This document shows positions 1-5,368 of a DNA stretch of 5,368 bases, in pieces. Below the pieces are notes generated by a model. That model was not told the origin of the DNA, searched no databases, and saw only the letters and a program-made list of their open reading frames with translations. Numbering within the stretch: position 1 is the first letter of the stretch; every line of letters starts with the position of its first letter. The DNA comes from Candidatus Sumerlaeota bacterium (GTDB lineage Bacteria; Sumerlaeota; Sumerlaeia; JADFCT01). The DNA is taken from positions 1-5,368 of the forward strand of contig JADFCT010000256.1 in assembly GCA_017161665.1 (NCBI GenBank), written 5' to 3'. The position numbers and the translations under genes were made by a program.

Positions 1-3000
1 GGGGGGAGCCGAAATCGACAATACCCGGTTCGTACTCGCGGTCGCCGATCTGTAGCATGACCAGGGAGTAATTATTCAGTCGCGCCGGATCGGCTTGCCA
101 GGCGAGCGTCGCGGGCAGACTCTTGACGGTGTCGAGCGCATCCAGCGGATGGCCGAATGTTACCGTTTGGTACCGACTTAATGAGGGGCGGTTTCCGCCT
201 TCAAAGACGACACGGCGGGAGGGATAGAGCGACGTTTCCGCTGTCGCCGAAATGGCCTCGATATTCAGTCCCCCGGTTTGTGAAGGGATTTGCCCACCGG
301 GAGGGCCAATCCTCAGGCCGGTGATGGAACCCAAGGAAATGGTGTCGCCATGTTCGTAGCCAATCGATATGGTGTATCCTGTCAGCTCCCCTGTGTTCGG
401 TTGCGTTCCGGTGACTCGCAGCCAATACCGGCCCAACGGCAACGTCAACGTCAGTTGTTCTGTTCCGCCATACCCGGTGGCGTCCCATACGCCCGGTTCG
501 CCCGTAAAGGCGTCCCGTGAAAGAATGGCGCCCGATTCATCCACGACCAGCAGTCCCGAATCAATGTGATCCGAATCGGGCTGTACGGTCACCTCATAAA
601 TACCCGGCCCGTGATGAGTGGGGAATATGAACCAGTCTTCGTCTCCGTCACTCCGTAACGAGTGATGCTGAGGGGCGCCCGTTTCCAACCAGACCTGCGT
701 CTGCGCTCGTGTGTCGTCCTGGAATTGGAGATCGTACACATCATCTGTCCTTATGAACAGAGCCGTCAGGGCCGGTTCGGATAATTTGCTTCCCCCTTGG
801 TCCTCATATTCCGCATAGATGGCGACCGGATAAAGCCCCGCTCTTACGGGGGCCGTGAACTGAGCGGACCAGGTCCATCCCTCCGATGAATCCCGCGCAA
901 AATCGAATACCGTGGACTGGATAACTGGCCATGTGGCGCCGCCGGTTTCCTGTTCCATAAATTCCCCCCACACGCGGATCGGCTCAATGTGTTCGATCAA
1001 ACGAACCGTGAACCCCACATCCTGTCCGGGAGTGGCCGTTTGGGTTGTGCTTGCGTCCAGGATAAAGGGCAGCCGTCCGCCCTCAATGCCGGCAAAGGCA
1101 TACCGCCGCCCAAGATAGCGCCGGCCCGCCAAGATTCCGTCATATTTGGAGAAGAGACCGTCGCCATTGTCGTCCATTTGAGGCAGGATGGAGTAGTTCA
1201 TCATAAAGGCAATAAAATCGTAGCTGGACTCGAAGCCATCCCACAGAGAATTCCCGCGAAAGACTGTTTCCAGGAACTTGTAACTGAAGGAGTTCAAGGT
1301 CGGTGGCGGCTCGAACCAGGCGGGATCGTCGGCCCGTCCGCTGGTCAGGATGATGCGTTGCTGTCCGCTTTCGGCGTGGCAGACATCAATGAAGGCGCCG
1401 GAATAGGCGGCGTCCACCAATAAAATCACTTCACAATTCTGTCGGGCCTGCAATGCGTCCAACGCCTGGTCCAAGGCATCGGCGCGCAGCGGATCGTCCA
1501 ACCCCATCAAGACTTCACCTGATTCTCGACCGTCGCCGATCAGGTGAATATACAGTTGTCCGACGTCATGCCCCAAAACATTGATCGCTTGCAGGACGGC
1601 ATCGGCGGAAGGCGCTCCATCCCGATTGGGATCGGCGACTGGCGTTCGGTATTCGATCCACTCCGGGTGTGTCAGTCCCAGGTTGTCCTGGAAGCGTTTC
1701 AAGATCACATGATGCGCGTAGGAGCCGATCGAGCCAACCGCTTCGGCCAGAATAGGATCCTCGGTATCTCCCACGGCCAATATAGCCCGTATTGCCGTGG
1801 CGTCCGGATCGATGCCCTCAGAAACCGTCACATCGCCCAAAACGGGATTGGACACGCGTCCGTTGGCGAAATAGGCCCGGAAGGAAACGGTATAGGTCCC
1901 CGTCGTTTCAAAGATATCCGTGGCGGTCCCTTCCCAGATCTGGGCGCCTGAAGCGATCGGTTGAAGCGCCAGACGAGGGAGGTTGGTCACCGGATCGCCT
2001 GACACGATGGCCGGAGCGGGGGGGCGGATCACGGCAATCACTTCTTGTGGGACTTGCCCCTCGGCCATGCGAACCTGGAGGGTGACCGAGTCGCCCGGCT
2101 GGACCAAAGTATGACTGGTCCAGGTGTCGAAAGCGGCAAAGAACTGATTGACGTCATGATTCGCCTGGACACCATATTGCCATGTGGCGCCAAAGAATTT
2201 CCTGAACGCCAGAGATCCGGGCATCCCATCCTCAGTGGCCGGCGTAATCATGGGCGTTTGATCGCCGACCGGAAAGTCCTCGAAGAAGCGTTGCCCGGCC
2301 AGCCAGGCATCGCCAATGGAATTGCCCATATAGGCGGAACTGAGCCAGGTCTGCATAAAGGACGTCAAATCCGGTGGCGGCATAAAGACGGCTTCGCTGT
2401 CGGGGCCGGTAGAGGAAATCACAATCCGGTCGCAATCGGGAGGCGCTTCAGCGCAATCCAGGACGATTTGACCGGAGTAACACGAATCGACCACCAGTGT
2501 GACGGCGGAACGCCAGGTTTCCTGAGATTGATCAAGCCACTCGTCCAAGGTCGTTGACCGAATCAATTCATCCTCGTTGATTCGGAAACCCATGAACTCG
2601 CTGGTTCGATGGCCATGTCCGATCAGATAAACGTCCAGGCGGCCGGCGGCGGCGAAATCCCCAATCAGGGCGGATCGAAGGCTTTCGGCCGTGGCCCAGC
2701 CGTCAGCGTCGTTCAGCCCATCCCCGTCGGCGTCGCTGAAAGGCCGGGAGGGGTCCAGCGGATCAGCCGGTCCGAAGGCGGACAGGTACATGATTTGATC
2801 GGGAGCATAGCCGCGCCGAGAAAGAGTTAAATAGGCATACCGGCCCAGCTCGTCCGTTTGTTCGGCAATGCTGTTGCCGGGATAATCCCCGCTGCCGGCG
2901 ACGACAATGGCGCGGGGGGGGAGCGCTTCCCAGATATACACAGAACCTGTCCCAAGTCCTACGGCCAAGTGATTGCCATCGGGAGAAAATTTGACGACCG

Positions 3001-5368
3001 ATATGTTCTCATTGCTATGGAACAACTGCTCCGTCAGGCCAGACTCCACATTCCAAATCCGAACCGTTTTATCGCGAGCGGCTGTGGCGACTCGTTTCCC
3101 GTCCGGAGAGAAATCAATGGATGTGACTTCACCAGTATGTCCCCAGAATCGTTTGATTGGTTCACCGGTTTTCAGATCCCAAAGGCGTAGCGTGACGCCT
3201 GAGTATTGGCTGATCATGGCCCATTGTCCATCGGGCGACACAGCCATTGTTTCAAAGCCTCCCCATCCGTGCATATCCCATTCACGAATCAGCCGACCGT
3301 TTTCAGCATTCCATATACGAATCATACTATCCCAATTGCATCCTGTAATGACTTGAGAGGCGCCAGGTAAGAACCGAACAAAGGTTGGCTGCCTTTTTGC
3401 GTTCACTGATAGAAGTTCGCGTCCTGAGTCCAAATCCCAGAATTTGATGTAGTGGTCCCGCCCAACAGAGACGGCCCGCTTTCCATCCGGTGAAATGTCG
3501 AAATCCGTTAATTCTTCTTCCTGTCCTTCATATTTCCGGAGAATGGCGCCCGTTTGCGAATCCAGAAGAACCAGTTGCAGACCAGAGGCGACAAGCAATC
3601 GGGCACCATCGGCCGACATGGCCATCCCTCCCTCGCCAACGGTCAGGTCCGAAACTCCCCAAATATGAGCGCCCGTATTGATTGCCCAGCGTTTGACACG
3701 ATTGCGAAACCACTTTGTGTCATATTCGATAATCACATCGGAACTGTCCGGAAGAAACGCGACATCCCTCACATTTTGGGTATGGCCCTCCATCCGTTTG
3801 ATTTCCATGCCTGAATCCAGATCCCAAATCCGAATCCGATCTCCCCAAGTGGCCGTCATCAGACGGTTCCCGTCGGGGAAAATTTCAATAGACCACACAT
3901 CTCCCAAATCGCCGCCATAACGCTGGATCACGGTCTCGGTTTCCAGGTCGATCAAGGCCGCGCTCCCATATTGTCCATCATTGTCGCTGCCCCATCCGCC
4001 ACAGGCGATCTGGTTCCCGTCCGGAGAAAATGCAACCGAAAAGACATCATATATCTCCGGCGACAGCGTCATTAATCGTTCTCCTGTCTCCGCATCCCAG
4101 ATTTTGACAAGGGCATCCGAACTGCCAGTGGCTATCCGTGTTCCGTCGGGTGAATATGCGACACTGTTGACGTCATAAAGATGGCCATCCAACAGCATGA
4201 CTTCTTCAAGAGTGGAACTGTCCAATACCCTCGCGGTCGTATCCGCCAGAGAACAGAGCACAAGCCGTTCGCCATCTGGCGAAATATCCATATCAAGCAG
4301 ACCAAGCCCCGCGGTATAGGTTGTCGCCAACGCCTCACCCGTGACCGCATCCCAACACCACAAAACGTCGTTTAAGTCACACGTGAAGACTTTGGTTCCA
4401 TCAGGGGAAAAGACACCACATTCCACAAGGCCTTCATGGTGTTCAAACCGTACCGACTCGGCGCCTGTGGGAATATCCCAGATAACGGCCTGATTGCCAT
4501 CCCCTCCCGTGCCCAGCAGTCGGTTGGAATCCGGCGAAAAATCAATTGCGCTGAACAGATAGGCGGAAGCCTCGAATCGACGGAGCAGGTCACCGGTTTC
4601 CGCATCCCAGACAAAGGCGCCACCGGACCCAATCGTTGCGATCAATCGTCCATCCGGCGACAACGCCGCCTGACCGAGACTGCCCAGCCCACATTGCTGC
4701 AAGGCATGTTTTACATTTTGAAAAGGTGGATCCGGCGCCGGTGTCTGGGTGGGCTCCAGTTCCGGTGTGGGCGGGGGAGTGGGTGTGGGCGGTGGCGTGG
4801 GAATCTCTTGAATGGATAAGGAGATGGAATATGAAGATATCTGGTCCAGCCCACCGGGACCCATCACCTTGGCATAGTATAATCCGGGACCAAGGGGATA
4901 GGTGATGCGAGCGCAAAAACGGGTCCCGCCGTCGTCATTATAGGCAAACTCTCGCTCTCGAAAATCATATAAATAAAGTCGAGTGTCCCCATCATCACAA
5001 AACGTCTCCACGGTAATCTCATAAAAACCGTCCAGAGTAAAGGACGTCCAGTCTTCGTCCTGGGGAGGCGAAATCGCATGACTCATCTGCGGCGTCCCCG
5101 GAATCAGATCCAGGGCGCGGAAAGGGAAATTGTCCGACTCATAAGGATCATCAAGCAGAGGGACGGCGGTCAGCGAAACATCATACCAAGGCAGGACGGT
5201 ATTGTTTCGCTCGAATTCATCGATTTTAACATAATAACGGCCCGCTTCAAGATTGATCGCAATGTGGGAATAATGATTGACGTTGGTCTCGATATCGTTG
5301 CTAAAGGCCAGTTCATGAAGGTCTTCATCGAATAACCACATCCGCGTGTCACTCCACTCTGTGGGACC
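1..5368 (-). CDS. Giant secreted-type WD40 / C13-like (caspase-fold) peptidase with PPC and Ig-like domains; partial at both ends
   Basis: The minus-strand frame beginning at 5368 is open for 1789 codons, so the complete protein is longer. Domains in order are: partial PPC-like (1-72), PPC-like (73-187), Pro/Thr linker (190-215), fourteen WD40 blades (217-816), C13-like protease with His918 and Cys963 (818-1060), Ig-like (1064-1184), degenerate protease copy with Asp1279 and Ala1321 (1190-1434), Ig-like (1436-1540), PPC-like (1542-1670) and an unassigned C-terminal stretch. The open frame, the in-frame WD40 and protease motifs and the absence of any stop are read directly. Family knowledge: clan CD proteases use a His-Gly/Cys dyad, and PPC domains usually occur in secreted proteins. 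Inferred role: an exported protease or scaffold whose propellers recruit a partner. The start is not visible; internal Met codons such as residue 10 lie inside a domain and are not credible starts. No frameshift is seen. The cleavage specificity and substrate are unknown. Confidence 0.95.
2..355 (-). other. Unassigned C-terminal stretch, probably beta-rich, cut by the window edge
   Basis: Residues 1672-1789 contain a Gly/Pro-rich segment (1688-1700), short hydrophobic strands such as RRVVFEGG (1718-1725), RYQTVTFG (1732-1739) and YSLVMLQIGD (1767-1776), and one possible helix around DALDTVKS. I do not recognise a family. It follows a PPC-like domain and may be another exported adhesion or binding module, but that rests on context only. 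The protein continues beyond position 1. Confidence 0.45.
359..745 (-). other. PPC-like beta-sandwich domain, third copy
   Basis: Residues 1542-1670 show the PPC pattern. An acidic opening with DDVYDLQFQDD (1542-1552) is followed by HHSL (1568-1571) and the hallmark DGDEDWFIF (1574-1582). Next come GIYEVTV (1589-1595), GLLVVDESGAIL (1605-1616), LPLGRYWLRVTG (1643-1654) and the closing GYTISIG strand. The DEDW motif and order match residues 104-187 near the N-terminus. PPC-like domains therefore flank the propeller-protease core on both sides. Confidence 0.75.
749..1063 (-). other. Ig-like beta-sandwich domain 2
   Basis: Residues 1436-1540 repeat the Ig-like layout seen after protease domain 1. 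ATPGQDVGFTVRLIE (1445-1459) corresponds to the VQPGDSVTLQVRM strands. WTWSAQFTAPVRAGLYPVAI (1498-1517) and the AEYEDQGG turn correspond to the GTYTVSFRAYFANG region. The last strand, ALTALFI, leads into the third PPC-like domain. It is probably a spacer or binding module and shows no catalytic features. Confidence 0.65.
1067..1801 (-). other. C13-like domain 2, degenerate (predicted pseudoprotease)
   Basis: Residues 1190-1434 align with domain 1 along their length. RAILAVGDTEDP (1194-1205) matches the first strand, DPNRDGAPSAD (1246-1256) the acidic loop and YIHLIGDG (1273-1280) the His strand. ILLVDAAYSGAF (1315-1326) matches the Cys strand, RIILTSGRADD (1338-1348) the following strand, and PPPTLNSF (1354-1361) the domain 1 PPPDLTSF (997-1004). 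The catalytic His is replaced by Asp1279 (codon 1532-1534) and the Cys by Ala1321 (codon 1406-1408). Catalysis by the usual mechanism should be lost. The reading frame and core strands are intact, so the copy is under structural constraint rather than decaying. A regulatory, substrate-binding or dimer-partner role is inferred. His1275 is nearby but lies in the wrong place. Confidence 0.85.
1139..1174 (-). other. EF-hand/dockerin-like calcium loop in the degenerate domain
   Basis: Residues 1399-1410 fit DxNxDGxxxxxD exactly (Asp1399, Asn1401, Asp1403, Gly1404, Asp1410). The loop lies near the C-terminal end of the pseudoprotease and is followed by a GRRYLG helix. The matching place in the active copy (about 1038-1052) lacks this spacing. 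It is a single loop, so it is not a dockerin domain, which needs two. Confidence 0.6.
1817..2179 (-). other. Ig-like beta-sandwich domain 1
   Basis: Residues 1064-1184 form alternating beta strands. LVQPGDSVTLQVRM (1088-1101) is a typical Ig-like strand pair. A Pro-rich turn follows, then WEGTATDIFETTGTYTVSFRA (1145-1165) and a closing strand ending near VTV (1180-1182). The GTYTVSFRAY signature is common in bacterial extracellular Ig-like or fibronectin-like modules. It separates the two protease copies. The same type of domain follows the second copy, so protease plus Ig-like appears to be one duplicated unit. Confidence 0.65.
2189..2917 (-). other. C13-like (clan CD, caspase-fold) cysteine protease domain 1, dyad intact
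   Basis: Residues 818-1060 begin with the hydrophobic first strand RAIVVAGSGDY (819-829). A helix containing ELGRYAYLTLSRRGY (840-854) follows, then an acidic loop, DADGDGLNDADG (879-890). The strand LDVYLIGHGH (911-920) supplies catalytic His918, followed by Gly919. TLVVDSCYSG (957-966) supplies nucleophile Cys963. The order strand-HG, then strand-DSCYSG, is the clan CD signature shared by legumains, caspases and gingipains. The acidic loop and the LDEWLD helix between His and Cys point to the bacterial C13-like group. The domain follows the last WD40 blade with almost no linker, so propeller and protease are probably rigidly coupled. A Cys972/Cys979 pair lies after the active site. Caspase family C14 is the main alternative label. 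The cleavage specificity cannot be read from the sequence. Confidence 0.88.
2699..2734 (-). other. Acidic calcium-type loop in protease domain 1
   Basis: Residues 879-890 follow a DxDxDGxxD spacing (Asp879, Asp881, Asp883, Gly884, Asp887, with Asp889). This resembles EF-hand-like or thrombospondin-type calcium loops and lies 28 residues before the catalytic His. The aligned loop of the second protease copy (1246-1256) keeps Asp, Asn, Asp and Gly. Calcium binding is inferred from the spacing alone. Confidence 0.6.
2914..2921 (-). other. Homopolymer tract of eight C (coding strand) at the propeller-protease junction
   Basis: The plus strand has eight consecutive G, read as eight C across the Ala-Leu-Pro-Pro-Arg-Ala codons at residues 815-820. 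A one-base loss would run into a TAA at 2827-2829, and a one-base gain into a TGA at 2763-2765. Both stops come before His918. Slippage would therefore give a propeller-only product. Whether this happens is unknown. A seven-base tract of the same kind is at 2018-2024. Confidence 0.6.
2921..3784 (-). repeat. WD40 blades 8-14 (second putative beta-propeller)
   Basis: Residues 529-816 hold seven further repeats. Their WD-type ends are KRWA 559-562, VLLD 600-603, KFWD 642-645, RIWN 684-687, RLWD 728-731, RIWN 770-773 and YIWE 811-814. Blade 8 is irregular, with a Trp/Arg/Lys-rich insertion at about 550-560, and blade 9 lacks the Trp. Blades 12-13 have a WGH and a canonical SPDGK turn. The last blade stops at its third strand and leads straight into the protease. 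Its outer strand could be supplied by residues before the second propeller's first blade, or by residues 215-227 if all fourteen blades close as one ring. Fourteen blades fit two seven-bladed propellers, with the irregular blade 8 at the seam. Confidence 0.92.
3785..4720 (-). repeat. WD40 blades 1-7 (first putative beta-propeller)
   Basis: Residues 217-528 hold seven repeats of about 41-48 residues. Each has an SPDG-type turn and ends in a WD-type strand. The WD positions are VWD 253-255, VIWD 295-298, WCWD 337-340, RVLD 380-383 (Trp lost), KIWD 422-425, ALID 471-474 (Trp lost) and RIWD 513-516. Blades 5 and 7 are the most canonical, with an intervening GH dipeptide. Blade 6 carries an Asn/Asp/Gly-rich insertion at about 459-468. 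WD40 propellers are protein-interaction platforms. Here they most likely present a partner or substrate to the downstream protease, which is inference. The repeats are diverged at DNA level, so they form an old array rather than a recent expansion. Confidence 0.92.
4724..4801 (-). other. Proline/threonine-rich linker
   Basis: Residues 190-215 are almost entirely Pro, Thr and acidic residues, with repeated PTP/PPP units. This is low-complexity sequence of the kind that separates folded modules in secreted bacterial enzymes. It divides the N-terminal PPC-like domains from the WD40 propellers. It is probably extended and flexible, and may be glycosylated, though glycosylation is speculation. Confidence 0.85.
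4808..5152 (-). other. PPC-like beta-sandwich domain, complete
   Basis: Residues 73-187 show a full PPC-type pattern. An acidic opening (DDPYESDN, 73-80) is followed by MSHAI (95-99) and the hallmark DEDW (104-107). Next come a YEITV strand, DDGDTRLYLYD (125-135), a YNDDGG turn, GPGLYYAKV (160-168) and a closing YSISLSI strand. Cys124 and Cys152 sit on strands that could face each other, so a disulfide is possible if the protein is exported. In known families this fold accompanies secreted peptidases, often C-terminally. Here it is N-terminal to the propellers and separated from them by a Pro/Thr linker. Confidence 0.75.
5153..5368 (-). other. Truncated PPC-like beta-sandwich domain (C-terminal half)
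   Basis: Residues 1-72 look like the second half of a bacterial pre-peptidase C-terminal (PPC) type domain. The pattern is DTRMWLFDED near residues 7-16, a serine/asparagine turn, then an INLEAGRYYVKI strand at 38-49 and a final YDVSL strand at 62-66. The next domain repeats the same order (DTRLYLYD, then GPGLYYAKV, then YSISL), which supports the assignment. The first half lies upstream, beyond position 5368, so this domain shows that the gene continues past the window. These domains are generally non-catalytic folding or binding modules in exported enzymes. Confidence 0.7.

Noticed and set aside
1139..1174. Dockerin domain (cellulosome-type)
   Set aside because: Only one DxNxDG loop is present and it sits inside the protease fold; a dockerin needs a paired repeat.
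1544..1546. His1275 as a replacement catalytic His in protease domain 2
   Set aside because: It lies four residues before the aligned HG position, within the strand, and the nucleophile Cys is also missing.
989..2557. Long plus-strand open frames (989-1423, 1544-1951, 2045-2557)
   Set aside because: They lie antisense to the continuous minus-strand gene, show no recognisable domain, and their products have the Gly/Arg/Asp/Ile-rich composition expected from mirrored codons.
2858..4178. Recurring PSGE-type motif in plus-strand frames, suggesting a repeat protein
   Set aside because: It is the reverse-complement image of the SPDG turn of the WD40 blades.
2921..4720. CRISPR array or recent tandem DNA repeat across the WD40 region
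   Set aside because: The periodicity is at protein level. At DNA level the blades are strongly diverged and no identical repeats with regular spacers occur.
4590..4916. Minus-strand frame encoding a His/Thr/Ala/Gly-rich peptide
   Set aside because: It is the shifted-frame reading of the Pro/Thr linker and adjoining blades; the main frame continues through it.
5339..5341. In-frame ATG at residue 10 as the gene start
   Set aside because: It lies inside a beta-sandwich domain whose first half is missing, and the frame stays open to the window edge.

Overview
The window is one stretch of a single very large protein-coding gene on the minus strand. Reading the reverse complement from position 5368 gives 1789 consecutive sense codons, down to position 2, with no stop. 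Every domain motif found falls in this one frame. Both ends lie outside the window, so the start codon, ribosome binding site, promoter, stop codon and terminator cannot be seen. I find no second gene, RNA gene, mobile element or CRISPR array. Residue numbers below count from the first codon in the window (residue n begins at position 5371 - 3n), not from the true N-terminus.

The domain order, N to C, is as follows. A truncated PPC-like beta-sandwich (residues 1-72) is followed by a complete PPC-like domain (73-187) and a proline/threonine linker (190-215). Fourteen WD40 blades follow (about 217-816), the number expected for two seven-bladed propellers. Next comes a clan CD cysteine-protease domain, best matched to the C13/legumain-like family (818-1060), with a visible His918/Cys963 dyad, and an Ig-like beta domain (1064-1184). 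A second copy of the protease fold (1190-1434) has Asp and Ala at the dyad positions, and a second Ig-like domain follows (1436-1540). A third PPC-like domain (1542-1670) and an unassigned, probably beta-rich stretch (1672-1789) complete the window.

The likely picture is a secreted or surface-exposed multidomain protein. PPC-like domains, a Pro/Thr linker, acidic calcium-type loops and Ig-like spacers are typical of exported bacterial proteins. The propellers would bind a partner or substrate, the first protease domain would cut, and the second would act as a scaffold or regulator. This functional picture is inference. No signal peptide or anchor can be seen because both termini are missing.

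The source is probably an uncultivated bacterium with a large genome. From memory, such C13-like/WD40/PPC mosaics occur in groups such as Desulfobacterota and several candidate phyla, but nothing in the window fixes the taxon. Codon choice looks uniform along the gene, with no sign of a recent insertion.
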